A stretch of 64,000 bases of DNA from Streptoalloteichus hindustanus (GTDB lineage: Bacteria; Actinomycetota; Actinomycetes; Mycobacteriales; Pseudonocardiaceae), in NCBI RefSeq assembly GCF_900129375.1, contig NZ_FQVN01000018.1, positions 1-64,000 on the forward strand, written 5' to 3'. This document shows, in pieces, positions 9,203-17,368 of this stretch. The notes under the pieces are model-generated. The model saw only the letters and a program-made list of their open reading frames with translations, searched no databases and was not told the origin of the DNA. Within the stretch, counting starts at the first letter, position 1. The number at the start of each line of letters is the position of its first letter. Both the position numbers and the translations under genes were made by a program.

Positions 9203-9603
9203 TTTCTGTGCGTTTCCGGATTTTGCCAGGCGTTTCCGGCCGCGCCGGGCAGCCCTCGGGGGAAAAGGGCTGACGACAGTTCCGACCCGGCGGGGGCCGT
9301 TTCCGGGGAGATCGGGCGGGACGGCGGCCGGCCCGACTTCCCGGACTTCGGGGACATGCGGTTGTCGGAAGGTCCTCCTTGCCGGGGCGCCGCTGGCCGC
9401 GGTGTCCCGGCACCCGTTCCGCCGGCCGCACGGGGGTGGGGCCGGCGGATCGCCACCCCGCTCCGGTGGGCGGAGCGGAAGGGCGTCGGTGCTGTTCAGC
9501 GAGGGAGAGCGTCGAAGGTGCCGGCCTCACCGGTGGGCAGGGCGAGGCCGGGGCGCGCTCGGCGCTCCTGGCCGCGTGCGCCGGGGCGCGACGGCACGCC
9601 GCC
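9203..9603. other. Gene-free interval
   Basis: I found no supported gene in these 400 bases. Open frames on both strands lack ribosome sites and read as Arg/Pro/Gly-rich shadow protein. The interval separates the terminator of the FtsX-type operon from a tiny membrane-protein gene on the other strand. Confidence 0.5.
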
Positions 9604-9696
9604 TCAGAGGAAGATGACCAGTCCCGCGCCCAGTCCGAGGCCCAGGAACACGCCGGCGGAGTTGAGCGCGTGGTGGTACAGGTCGACGACGTACAC
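9604..9696 (-). CDS. 30-residue predicted membrane peptide
   Basis: A very short frame starts at GTG (9696) with an excellent ribosome site, AGGAGA, 4 bases before it, and ends at 9604. The peptide begins MYVVDLYHHALNS and continues as a Gly/Leu/Val/Phe-rich hydrophobic stretch (AGVFLGLGLGAGLVIFL), enough for one membrane helix. No family is recognised. The ribosome site, the AT-rich leader just upstream (GAATTCTCGGAATTC, itself an inverted repeat) and the sensible hydrophobicity argue that it is real. It could be a small regulatory membrane protein. Confidence 0.55.
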   Translation of the reverse strand: MYVVDLYHHALNSAGVFLGLGLGAGLVIFL

Positions 9697-10095
9697 GATT
9701 TCTCCTGAATTCTCGGAATTCATTCGGTGCGGGCCCGCGAGAACAAAGGTAAACGACGCCACGCTTCCGTGTCGTCCCCCGAGCCGGCACAGGCCGTCGC
9801 CTTCTTCGTCACCCTCGGTACGCGCTCGTCGCCCACTGTCGCCAGTCTGTGGAGTGACACGTTCGGCGCACTGTGGTCAGCTTCGCAGCCCTTCCGGCCC
9901 AGCCCCCGCGCCCGGGGCGTTGCCCGCGCACCGACGAGCGACGCGGACGGGGGGCGGTCCGCTCCTCGATCGCGTGATCATCGTGGCGTCGAGCCCGGCA
10001 CGGGCCGTCGCCCCCGACTCACTCCGGAGAGTGGCCCACCACCTGCCATCAGGGTGAGCGCGACAGGAACACCGACTCTGGCGCCACGACAGAAC
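9697..10095. other. Gene-free interval with promoter of the small peptide
   Basis: No gene is supported here. The stretch 9700-9765 is less GC-rich than its surroundings and includes GAATTCTCGGAATTC just upstream of the 30-residue gene, so it probably holds that gene's promoter. The remainder shows nothing I can name. Confidence 0.45.
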
Positions 10096-10148
10096 GGCCC
10101 GTGCGCCGAGGCGGGGGCCCAGGGGCACACCGCCTCGGCGCACGGGCC
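10096..10148 (-). terminator. Hairpin terminator of the XRE operon
   Basis: The arms 10096-10114 (GGCCCGTGCGCCGAGGCGG) and 10130-10148 pair perfectly over 19 bp with a 15-base loop. It lies 51 bases downstream of the last gene of the minus-strand XRE cluster and is the likely end of that transcript. Confidence 0.8.
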
Positions 10149-10198
10149 GAGGTTCGGGGCGGTCCGTTGTCCGGGGACGGACGAACCGCCGGGACGCG

Positions 10199-10450
10199 TC
10201 AGGCGGAGGGGCGGCCGGGGATCGGCGGTCGGGCCTCGCGGCAGGCGAGCACTCGGACGGTGTCGCCCCCGTCGGGGACGCTGATCTCGCGGCGCTGGAC
10301 GAGTGAGTGGTGCACGGCGGCGCCCCACGCGACGAGCACGCGCATCATGTCGTTCGGGGTCAGCCGCAGTTCGTGGGCGAGGTTGAGGACCGTGGCCTCG
10401 GTGGCGGCGTTCAGCTCGATCCCCGGCGGATCGCAGTCGATCGGGTTCAC
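10199..10450 (-). CDS. Hypothetical 83-residue protein
   Basis: This is a small, probably cytoplasmic protein with an N-terminal helical region (LNAATEATVLNLAHELRL) and no membrane segment. A GTG start at 10450 is preceded by AAAGGAG about 10 bases upstream. It is the third gene of a minus-strand cluster headed by an XRE regulator (12184-10985), with a 124-residue unknown protein between. I do not recognise the family. Small genes in this position beside XRE/TPR regulators are common in actinobacteria and are often controlled by the regulator. Confidence 0.65.
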   Translation of the reverse strand: MNPIDCDPPGIELNAATEATVLNLAHELRLTPNDMMRVLVAWGAAVHHSLVQRREISVPDGGDTVRVLACREARPPIPGRPSA

Positions 10451-10511
10451 GGGGTCCCGACTCCTTTCGTCCCTTGTGGACAGTCGGCGGACGCGGCGAC
10501 GGCGCGGGCGC

Positions 10512-10886
10512 TCAGCTCGGCGGGCCGAACGCCAGGTCCGGGGTCCACAGCGGGGGGCCGGCGGCCACGACGAGCCTCGGCGCGGTCCGGGTCCCCGGCG
10601 GCGGCAGCGTCAGCAGCGCGCGGACGACCTCGGCCAGGCTCCCGGTGTGCTCCCAGACCAGACCCGGCGGCTCGTCGCCGGTCACCCGCAGCCCGAGCAC
10701 CTCGCTGGGTGAGCGCACCCCGATCATGTCTCGGTCGCCGCCCGGCCACTCGCGGAACCCGTCCACCTCCACCGGCCGTCCGTCCCTGACGACCGGCGGC
10801 AGGAACCGCCAGCCCCCGTTCCGCAACGCGATGAGATGCGCCAACTCCGGAAACGCGCTGATCGCCGCCTGGTCCGTGGCGTTCAC
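10512..10886 (-). CDS. Hypothetical 124-residue protein linked to XRE regulator
   Basis: This is a soluble protein beginning MNATDQAAISAFPELAHL, with an Arg/Pro/Val-rich C-terminal half that looks beta-structured. GTG at 10886 is preferred because GAGGGG lies about 10 bases upstream. An earlier in-frame GTG at 10913 has no visible ribosome site. It sits between the XRE regulator and another small gene on the same strand and is likely co-transcribed. The family and function are not known to me. Confidence 0.65.
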   Translation of the reverse strand: MNATDQAAISAFPELAHLIALRNGGWRFLPPVVRDGRPVEVDGFREWPGGDRDMIGVRSPSEVLGLRVTGDEPPGLVWEHTGSLAEVVRALLTLPPPGTRTAPRLVVAAGPPLWTPDLAFGPPS

Positions 10887-10984
10887 CCCGCACCACCCCT
10901 CGTGCTCGCTCACCTGTGGTAGCGATCACAAAACTAGGAGTTCCGGGGCCGCCGTGGTGGCACCACCAGTGCCACCACGCCTAC

Positions 10985-12184
10985 TCATCCGGGTGAAAGT
11001 GCGCCGAGACGCTGAGCGACGGACCGCAGGCGCGGGTCGATCCGGCGCTGCCGCGCGACGAGTTCCCCGGCCACCAGACGGGGCAGCGACTGGTGCCGGA
11101 TCCAGGACGGTGCCATGCGCTCCATCGCCAGCAGCGCGTCCAGCGCGCGTTCCTGGTCGCCGACGCGGACGTACGCGTGGGCGCAGTCGGCCATGTGCCG
11201 GACCCGCGCCAGCAGGGGCAGGGCGCTGTCGGCGGGCATCCGCCGGGCGACGGCGAGCGCGTCCGGGTACCGCTCCGTGACCACGCGGACGTCCACCGTC
11301 TGCATCACGACCTGGGACGGGCCGAAGGCCGTCTCGTAGTCGTTGCGGTCCGCTCCGTTCCTGGCCGCCACCGCGGACGCCTCGGCGAGGAGGTCGTCGG
11401 CCCGCGCGGTTCGCCAGTCCCGGCCCGACGCGACCGCCGCGGTCAGCAGCAGGGACCCGTAGGCCGACAGGTGCGCGGGAGTCGCCTCGCCCCGCGGCTC
11501 GATGTCCCGAGCCGCACGCGTCGCGACCTGGTAGGCGTGGTCGTACCGCCCCTGGCTGAGCAGTTGGCCCGCGAGATGCCCCCGGATCGTCGCGGCCAGG
11601 AAGCCGTCGTCCCCGTGCCGCGCGCTCTCCATGGCGTGCCGGACCGCCAGCCACGCCGCGTCGGGCTGGCCGAGCCGGAGCAGGACGCAGGCGGCGACCC
11701 AGTACAGCCGGGCCAACAGCTCGTGAGCGGCGGGGCGGTCGCCGTTCCCGGCCTCGTGCGCGGCGACTCGGAGTGAGGGGAGCGCATCGGACAGCAGGGA
11801 CAAGAGGGGTTCGAAACGCCCTCCCCAGTAGGAACCCCATGCGAGGGTGACGACGCGCTCCGCCTCCCGCAGGGGCAGCGGGACGTCCTCCACCGGGAGG
11901 AGGTCGTCAACGGTGGCAAGGGCGTGGCGCACGGCGATGACGCCCGCGTCCGGCGCCCCCGGCACCGCCGGTTGCTTTCCGAGCAGCGACGGCAGGTCCA
12001 GGTCCAGGCCCCTGGCGATCCGCTGCAACGTGGTGACCGAGGCGTGTCGCCGACCCTGCTCGATCTTGCGGATCGTCTCCACGGACAGCCCCACCGCGCC
12101 GGCGAGGTCGTGCTGCGTGAGCCCCGCCCGCTTCCGGAGCACGCGCACGCGGTCGCCGATGCCGGGGTCCAGGGTGTCGGGCAT
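10985..12184 (-). CDS. XRE family regulator with TPR-like C-terminus
   Basis: This 399-residue protein has an N-terminal helix-turn-helix (about residues 8-65; GLTQHDLAGAVGLSVETIRK) followed by a long all-helical region resembling tetratricopeptide repeats. Such proteins bind DNA as dimers and often sense a peptide or small ligand through the repeat domain. It heads a minus-strand cluster with two unknown small genes, whose terminator lies near 10.1 kb. A 16-base tandem repeat upstream (12330-12360) could be part of its control region. Confidence 0.85.
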   Translation of the reverse strand: MPDTLDPGIGDRVRVLRKRAGLTQHDLAGAVGLSVETIRKIEQGRRHASVTTLQRIARGLDLDLPSLLGKQPAVPGAPDAGVIAVRHALATVDDLLPVEDVPLPLREAERVVTLAWGSYWGGRFEPLLSLLSDALPSLRVAAHEAGNGDRPAAHELLARLYWVAACVLLRLGQPDAAWLAVRHAMESARHGDDGFLAATIRGHLAGQLLSQGRYDHAYQVATRAARDIEPRGEATPAHLSAYGSLLLTAAVASGRDWRTARADDLLAEASAVAARNGADRNDYETAFGPSQVVMQTVDVRVVTERYPDALAVARRMPADSALPLLARVRHMADCAHAYVRVGDQERALDALLAMERMAPSWIRHQSLPRLVAGELVARQRRIDPRLRSVAQRLGALSPG

Positions 12185-12315
12185 GACGCCTCCCCAGGTG
12201 GCGGCGGGGCTGGTCGTCGGTCGACCGACCGCATCGTGGTGACCGGATCGTGTCGACCTCGTCGCCCAGAGTAGCGCTCCGCGCGAGCTCCCCTCCGGCC
12301 GCGGAAGGAAGCGGG

Positions 12316-12360
12316 AAGAACGGCGACCCTGGAGAGCGGTGACCGTGGAGAGCGGTGACC
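12316..12360. repeat. Short tandem repeat, period 16
   Basis: TGGAGAGCGGTGACC occurs at 12330-12344 and again at 12346-12360, with a degenerate third unit just before (GAAGAACGGCGACCC). It lies between the XRE gene start and the terminator of the polyamine genes. It may be a binding site or chance slippage. Confidence 0.5.
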
Positions 12361-12386
12361 CAGCGGAACAGGGGCCCCGCAGAACA

Positions 12387-12422
12387 GTGGCCCTGCCGTC
12401 TCGTCCGAGACGGCAGGGCCAC
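12387..12422 (-). terminator. Hairpin terminator of the polyamine operon
   Basis: The arms GTGGCCCTGCCGTCTC (12387-12402) and GAGACGGCAGGGCCAC (12407-12422) pair perfectly over 16 bp around a GTCC loop. It lies 31 bases downstream of the speE stop on the minus strand. Confidence 0.85.
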
Positions 12423-12452
12423 CGGGAAACGCTTCCGCCAGCGCCGGGCGGC

Positions 12453-13325
12453 TCAGCCCCGACGCACGAGGTACGGCGGGATCGTGTTGGCGCGCAACGC
12501 GTCGGCGTCGATGGACACCGGGCGGTAGGCGCTCTTCTCCAGGCGCTCGATCATGAGCTCGGTGGTGTCGGCCACCTCGTCGGCGCGGCCGAACAGGTAC
12601 GCCCACTCGTGCTCGTCGGAGCCGTAGTAGACCGTGGTGCCGAAGTTCTCCTGGAACCGGTTCCAGGAGCGGACCAGCGTGGTGTTGCGCCACATGGTCT
12701 GGCAGCCGGCCTGCGTGACGACCACGCCGCCGGGCGCGAGCACCGCCTTGCACATGCGGAGGAACTCCTCGCCGTACAGGCGGTTGTGCTGCGCGTCCTC
12801 GTCGTCCCGCTCGTCGGGGAGGTCGACCAGGACGACGTCGTACCGCACGTCGCCGTTGGCCGCGTCGAGCAGGTACTGCCAACCGTCGGTGTAGTGGACG
12901 CGCACCGGGCCCTCGCCGCGCTCGGCCCGCTCCAGCTCCTCCGGCGTGTAGCCGTAGGGCAGGTGGCGCGCGCACAGCTTGACGGCCTGCTCGTCGATGT
13001 CGACGTGGTCGACCCGGGTGGCGCCGAAGGCCACCGAGATCTGGCTGACGACTCCCTCGCTGGAGCCGACGACCAGCACGTTCTCGACCTTGTCCGCGAG
13101 CAGCAGGGCCGGGACCAGCAGCGCCTCGTGGTAGACGAGCTGACTGAACTCCGTGCTCTGTCGGTCGTTGTCGCAGAACAGCGACACGCCCTGGTCGGTG
13201 CTGGCGACCAGCACGTGCTGATAGGCGGTGTCGCCCTCGAACAGCACGTCGTGGACCTGCCAGAGCCGGAACATGCCCTTGGCGAGCGGCTCGCGCACGT
13301 AGCGGCCGCCGTCGATCTCGATCAA
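12453..13325 (-). CDS. speE: Spermidine synthase-like aminopropyltransferase
   Basis: This 290-residue protein has the polyamine aminopropyltransferase architecture: a beta-rich N-terminal domain (MFRLWQVHDVLFEG, FCDNDRQSTEFSQLVYHEAL) and a Rossmann methyltransferase-like domain. It would transfer the aminopropyl group of decarboxylated S-adenosylmethionine to putrescine. The TTG start at 13325 overlaps the speD stop (TTGA), showing tight coupling with the gene that makes its donor. Oddly, the nucleotide-binding loop reads VVGSSEGVVSQ instead of the usual GGGDGG type, and the catalytic aspartate region reads VLVDLPDERDD. Substrate range may therefore differ from classical SpeE. Confidence 0.85.
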   Translation of the reverse strand: MIEIDGGRYVREPLAKGMFRLWQVHDVLFEGDTAYQHVLVASTDQGVSLFCDNDRQSTEFSQLVYHEALLVPALLLADKVENVLVVGSSEGVVSQISVAFGATRVDHVDIDEQAVKLCARHLPYGYTPEELERAERGEGPVRVHYTDGWQYLLDAANGDVRYDVVLVDLPDERDDEDAQHNRLYGEEFLRMCKAVLAPGGVVVTQAGCQTMWRNTTLVRSWNRFQENFGTTVYYGSDEHEWAYLFGRADEVADTTELMIERLEKSAYRPVSIDADALRANTIPPYLVRRG

Positions 13326-13741
13326 CTCGCCCCCTCTCGGTGGCCGGTCGCGGCGACGGGGGTGTCCGCGCCGCGGTGGATGGTCTTGGACTGCACCCTG
13401 GTCGGGCGCAGGGCCTTGGTCAGCAGCTCGACGGCGAGCTCGGGCTTCGCCCGGTCCCCGCAGGTGAACACGTCCACGAAGAGCGCGCCGCGCTCGGGGT
13501 AGGTGTGCACCGAGGCGTGGGACTCGCTCAGCAGGGCCAACACGGTGACGCCCTGCGGCTCGAACTGCTTCGAGATCACGTCGCACACCGTCGCACCGGC
13601 CAGGTCCAGGACCTCGGTCAGCGTGCGGCGGAGGAACGGTTCGTCGTCGAGCAGGGCCGCGTCGACCCCTTCCAGCTCGGCGAGTACGTGTTGCCCGGCG
13701 AACAGCCCGACGGTCTGCACCGCTCCCGGGTCAGCGAACAT
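13322..13741 (-). CDS. speD: S-adenosylmethionine decarboxylase (class 1, pyruvoyl)
   Basis: This 139-residue prokaryotic AdoMet decarboxylase matches the usual length for the short form. The self-processing site is clear in LLSESHASVHTYPE: cleavage before Ser74 yields the pyruvoyl cofactor, H79 and the following residues are the conserved partners, and C94 in FTCGD is the conserved catalytic cysteine. It supplies decarboxylated AdoMet to SpeE, whose start overlaps its stop. The ATG at 13741 has GGGAG 6 bases upstream. A decarboxylase for putrescine or a related diamine lies just upstream on the same strand. Confidence 0.93.
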   Translation of the reverse strand: MFADPGAVQTVGLFAGQHVLAELEGVDAALLDDEPFLRRTLTEVLDLAGATVCDVISKQFEPQGVTVLALLSESHASVHTYPERGALFVDVFTCGDRAKPELAVELLTKALRPTRVQSKTIHRGADTPVAATGHREGAS

Positions 13742-13912
13742 CTATCACTCCCAACCATCTCGATCGCGCACGCCCTGTGCGCGCAGTGGAGGACCGCCCC
13801 GTCACGGCCGGGGCGGGAACTGGTGGATCACCGATGGGCGACGGAGACGTCGTGGGGGCGGCGCCTCGGGCCGGCCACCGAGCGGCGAGGGTAGTCCTGC
13901 CGCCCGGCGCCG

Positions 13913-15112
13913 TCAGCCCCGCGCACCGATGCAGTGGGTCGGCAACGGGGCGAACCCGTTGAAGAACACCGAGGCGAAGCTCGCGGTGTAGGCGCCGGCG
14001 CTGAGGATGTCGATCTGGTCGCCGGCGCGCAGGGCCAGCGGTAGCTCGTAGACGGTGCGCTGGTAGAGGACGTCGTCGCCGTCGCAGGTGGGTCCGGCGA
14101 GCACGACGGGGCCGACCGGCCCGCCGTCGTGCGGGGTGACGAAGCGGTAGGCGATGGCCTCGCCCTCGCACTCGGCGAGCCCGTTGTAGCGGCCGGTGTC
14201 CAGGTATACCCAGCGGTGGTCGTCGTCGTAGGACTTGCGGGAGACCAGGACGACCTCGGTGCGCAGCACGCCGGCGTCGCCGACGACCGCCCGACCCGGC
14301 TCGGCCGCGACCTCCGGGACGTCGGCGCCGAAGTGCCGGGCGACGGCCTCGCGGATGGCCTTGCCGTAGACCGGCAGCGCCGGCGTGGCCTCCAGGTAGG
14401 AGGCGGGCAGGCCGCCGCCGAGGTTGAGCAGGCGCAGCCGGACGCCGCGCTCGGCGACGGCGCGGAAGACCCACGCGGCGTCGGCGATCCCGACCTCCCA
14501 CGCGGCGGGGTCGGTCTGCTGGGAGCCGACGTGGAAGGACACGCCGTACGGGTCGAGCCCGAGCTCGGCCGCCCTGACGAGCAGGTCGGCGGCCATCTCC
14601 CTGGCGCAGCCGAACTTCTTGCCGAACGGCGTCCGCGCGCCCTCGGAGTGGATCAGCAGCCGGCAGAACACCGACGCGCCCGGGGCCTCGGCGGCCAGGT
14701 GCTCCAGGTCCTGCTCGCTGTCGAACGCGAACAGCCGCACCCCGGCGGCGTGCGCGTGCGCGATCTCGGACCGCTTCTTGATCGGGTTGCTGTAGGAGAT
14801 CGTCTCGGGCGCGGCCCCCTGGGCCAGGCACAGGTCGATCTCGGCGGGGCTGGCCACGTCGAAGGACGCGCCGAGGCCGACGAGCACGCGCACGACCTCG
14901 GGGGCCGGGTTCGCCTTGACGGCGTAGAAGAGGCGTGCCCCTGGCAGGGCCTCGCGGACGTCGGCGTAGCGCTCGCGCACCGTGTCCAGGTCGACGACGA
15001 CGCACGGCGTCGCGGGGCGCTCGCGGTCGAGGAACTCGCGGATCCGGGCCGGCGTGCCGGCGCCCCCGTGATCCATTGGACGCTGACTGGCCGCTCGACG
15101 GCCATCCACCAT
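13913..15112 (-). CDS. Type III PLP decarboxylase (ornithine/DAP/arginine family)
   Basis: This enzyme of about 399 residues is of the alanine-racemase-fold PLP decarboxylase group (ornithine, diaminopimelate, lysine/ornithine). Visible motifs are FYAVKANP (PLP lysine), HVGSQQTD, NLGGGLPASY (phosphate loop), EPGRAVVGDAG, and GPTCDGDD with the catalytic cysteine of the partner subunit. With speD and speE 170 bases downstream on the same strand, ornithine to putrescine is the likely reaction. This is inference, because the family is hard to split by eye. The start is uncertain: ATG 15112, TTG 15118 (best spaced from AGGAGGG) or ATG 15076. Confidence 0.87.
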   Translation of the reverse strand: MVDGRRAASQRPMDHGGAGTPARIREFLDRERPATPCVVVDLDTVRERYADVREALPGARLFYAVKANPAPEVVRVLVGLGASFDVASPAEIDLCLAQGAAPETISYSNPIKKRSEIAHAHAAGVRLFAFDSEQDLEHLAAEAPGASVFCRLLIHSEGARTPFGKKFGCAREMAADLLVRAAELGLDPYGVSFHVGSQQTDPAAWEVGIADAAWVFRAVAERGVRLRLLNLGGGLPASYLEATPALPVYGKAIREAVARHFGADVPEVAAEPGRAVVGDAGVLRTEVVLVSRKSYDDDHRWVYLDTGRYNGLAECEGEAIAYRFVTPHDGGPVGPVVLAGPTCDGDDVLYQRTVYELPLALRAGDQIDILSAGAYTASFASVFFNGFAPLPTHCIGARG

Positions 15113-15395
15113 CGCCAAGCCCAGTCCCTCCTCCCGCTGCCGTGCCCGCCCACGCGACGACCGACGACAGGGGTCGGAGCCGGGGAGCGAGCGGATCGCC
15201 ATGCATCTTCGACGGGCCGCGCCGACGCTGACGGCCGGCGCAGCCCGCCACTCTAAGGCACGAACAGCGAAAAGGGGGACCCGAGGGCTGTGACCTGGCT
15301 CAGTTTCCGCCGCACGGCCCCGACCTTGATGCCACCCCGGTCCGGCGGCTGAGCAGCGCTCGCCCACCCCCGGCTCGATCAGGGAGAATCGGAGC

Positions 15396-15701
15396 ATGGC
15401 CACGCCCCACGCGCGCATCCGCGTCCCTCGGGCGGCCGCAGCGATCCGGGACGCGCTCAACGAACACGCCCCCGACCTCGTCGAACGCTTCGAGAGCGAG
15501 TTCCGCGCCGCCGCCGAGCTCTACCGCGTTTCCCTGCGATCCGCCGGGCTGGACGAGGTTCTGCACTGCTGGCGGGCACAGGCCGAGTTCGCCGCCAACC
15601 CGCTGAGCGCCGAGGACAAGGCACTCGTCGACCGTGTCGACCACGGCGACAACACCGGACTCGTCGACTGGGAGGACCTCCGACGGGAGTTTCCCGAGTG
15701 A
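15396..15701 (+). CDS. DUF6247-like small protein, putative antitoxin
   Basis: This is an acidic 101-residue protein, largely helical, with the pattern AIRDALNEHAPDLVERF...VLHCWRAQAEF that I associate with the actinobacterial DUF6247 family (recalled). Members often precede a RelE-like gene. Here the stop overlaps a GTG (GTGA at 15698-15701) that begins just such a gene, but that second gene is frameshifted. It could be an orphan antitoxin. The ATG at 15396 has GGGAG further upstream with imperfect spacing. Confidence 0.65.
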   Translation: MATPHARIRVPRAAAAIRDALNEHAPDLVERFESEFRAAAELYRVSLRSAGLDEVLHCWRAQAEFAANPLSAEDKALVDRVDHGDNTGLVDWEDLRREFPE

Positions 15702-16001
15702 CCTACCGCGTGTCCAGCTCGCGGAAAGCGCGGCCCGCACCTACCACTCCCTCCCCGATGGGCACGCGCCCAGGTCGCCACGATCCTCAAGGCGCTCACC
15801 GACGATCCGGAACAGGTCCGGGCCGTCATCGACCTGCGCACGAGGCTGAGGAGCTGCTACTTCGCGGATGGCGCCGGAAGGCTCACGTTCGTGGTCTCCC
15901 ATCGCCCACACCCCGGCGATCCGAACAATCCGATTCACAATCCGCGTTGGCGGCCGACAGTCACGGTCCTGACGATCGACCTTGAGACGACCGTGAGCTG
16001 A
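15698..16001 (+). pseudogene. Frameshifted RelE/ParE-like toxin relic
   Basis: Three consecutive segments in three frames read like one small toxin. A start MTYR (GTG 15698, overlapping the antitoxin-like stop) comes first. A segment VQLAESAARTYHSLPDGHA (frame of 15703) follows, then a segment starting AQVATILKALTDDPEQVR (frame of 15768) that runs to the stop at 16001. Joining them needs two small indels, near 15710 and 15767. The reconstructed protein of about 100 residues has the helix-helix-beta layout of RelE-like proteins. Either the toxin is inactivated, leaving the antitoxin, or the assembly has errors here. Confidence 0.6.
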
Positions 16002-16075
16002 GGTGTCGGGTTGACGCCGCCAACAAGTGGCGCTTCCTTGGCGGCGGGCCCGGCACCTTCCACGACTCTCCGAAT

Positions 16076-16090
16076 TGTCCACAGTGGACA
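16076..16090. repeat. Perfect 15-bp palindrome TGTCCACAGTGGACA (intergenic copy)
   Basis: This is one of about sixteen exact or near copies in the window (see findings). Together with the preceding T it contains TTGTCCACA, which equals the published Streptomyces DnaA-box consensus, overlapping its own inverted copy. Confidence 0.75.
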
Positions 16091-16134
16091 CTCGGTCGAT
16101 TCCGCACGCGGGTGTGCCCGGTCGGGGCGGCGGC

Positions 16135-16548
16135 TCAGGCGTCGAGGAGCTCGCGGTCGGCCTCAGTGATCGGCACGTCGTTGATGCTGGCCTCGCGGCG
16201 GCGCATCAGGCCGTTGTCGTCGAACTCCCACATCTCGTTGCCGTAGCTGCGCCACCACTGGCCGTCGGCGTCGTGCCACTCGTAGCGGAAGCGGACGGCG
16301 ATACGGTTCGCGGTGAACGCCCACAACTCCTTGCGCAGCCGGTAGTCCAGCTCCCTGGCCCACTTGCGGCGCAGGAAGTCCCGGATCTCCGCCCGCCCGG
16401 TGAGGAACTCGTCCCGGTTCCGCCAGACCGAGTCCTCGGTGTAGGCGAGCGCGACCCGGTCCGGGTCCCGGGTGTTCCACGCGTCCTGCGCGGCCTGGAC
16501 CTTGGCTCGGGCGGTTTCCTCCGTGAACGGTGGCACCAGCGGACCCAT
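16135..16548 (-). CDS. DUF1348/NTF2-like protein
   Basis: This 137-residue protein is of the SnoaL/NTF2-like fold (DUF1348 type), with the typical opening [20 protein letters not shown] and the pocket region [20 protein letters not shown]. Family members are small cone-shaped dimers that may bind hydrophobic ligands. Most have no known reaction. The gene is divergent from a TetR regulator, and two GAGAAC-N4-GTTCTC operators lie between them, so it is probably repressed by that regulator. Confidence 0.88.
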   Translation of the reverse strand: MGPLVPPFTEETARAKVQAAQDAWNTRDPDRVALAYTEDSVWRNRDEFLTGRAEIRDFLRRKWARELDYRLRKELWAFTANRIAVRFRYEWHDADGQWWRSYGNEMWEFDDNGLMRRREASINDVPITEADRELLDA

Positions 16549-16600
16549 CAGTGATCACTCTCCTCGGCGACACGAGACCCACGACCGGAGCACGACACCC

Positions 16601-16656
16601 GGGAGAACGCTGGTTCTCCCGATCATGGGGCTACTCTAGAGAACGGCCGTTCTCTA
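16601..16656. promoter_or_regulatory. Two TetR-type operators
   Basis: GGGAGAACGCTGGTTCTCCC (16601-16620) and TAGAGAACGGCCGTTCTCTA (16637-16656) are inverted repeats that share the core GAGAAC-N4-GTTCTC. Their centres are 36 bp apart in the 123-bp region between the DUF1348 gene and the divergent TetR gene, and the second overlaps a possible -10. This is the expected layout for a self-regulating TetR repressor controlling both genes. Confidence 0.85.
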
Positions 16657-16671
16657 CGGAAGGGGAAGGGT

Positions 16672-17265
16672 GTGGACGACGAAGAGGCCAGCCAGCGCGT
16701 GCTGGACGCCGCCGAGGCGTTGTTCTACGAGCGCGGCCTGCAGTCCGTGGGCATCGACGACATCCGCAGCACCTCCGGCGTGTCGCTGAAGCGGCTCTAC
16801 CGCTGCTTCCACTCGAAGCAGGAGCTGGTCACGGCCTACCTCGACCGCACGGACCGGCGGTGGCGCGCCGCGCTCGCCAACTACGTCCGGTCGGCCGCCG
16901 AGGACCCCCGCGACGCCATCCTCGCCGTCTTCGACTGGCTCGGCCTGTGGTTCGCCGAGCCCGGCTTCCGGGGCTGCGCGTTCATCAACGCCCACGGCGA
17001 GCTGGGCGAGGTCTCCCCCGCGGTCGCCGCCGCCACCCGCCGGCACAAGGAGGCGCTGCTGGCCTACCTCACCCAGCTCGCCGAACAGGCCGTGCCCGGG
17101 GCCGGCCGGGCCCTGGCCAACCAGCTCCTGCTGGTGGTCGAGGGGTCGATCGTCACCGCGGCCGTGCACGGGGCCTCCGGCGCGGCCAGCGCGGGCCGGG
17201 CCGCCGCGGCCGCCCTGCTCGACGCGGCCGAGCTGTCGCGCACCGCCCGCCTGCACCGGGACTGA
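16672..17265 (+). CDS. TetR family repressor
   Basis: This 197-residue regulator has an N-terminal TetR helix-turn-helix (about residues 5-50: [35 protein letters not shown]) and an all-helical ligand domain with the motif [13 protein letters not shown] common in the YcdC/AcrR-like branch. The GTG start at 16672 follows AAGGGG at good distance. Two near-identical operators just upstream suggest autoregulation and control of the divergent DUF1348 gene. The ligand is unknown. Confidence 0.9.
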   Translation: MDDEEASQRVLDAAEALFYERGLQSVGIDDIRSTSGVSLKRLYRCFHSKQELVTAYLDRTDRRWRAALANYVRSAAEDPRDAILAVFDWLGLWFAEPGFRGCAFINAHGELGEVSPAVAAATRRHKEALLAYLTQLAEQAVPGAGRALANQLLLVVEGSIVTAAVHGASGAASAGRAAAAALLDAAELSRTARLHRD

Positions 17266-17368
17266 TCACCCGTCGGGCACTGGCGCCGCACCGGCCGCCC
17301 CGGGAGATCATCGGGGGCGGCGGGCGGAGGCGTCCGCCGGAGCGGGCCCCAGGGAAGGAGAGGCGGAC

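Noticed and set aside
16076-16090. A replication origin based on DnaA-box-like sequence
   Set aside because: The boxes are dispersed singly over 40 kb, not clustered, and dnaA/dnaN-type neighbours are absent.
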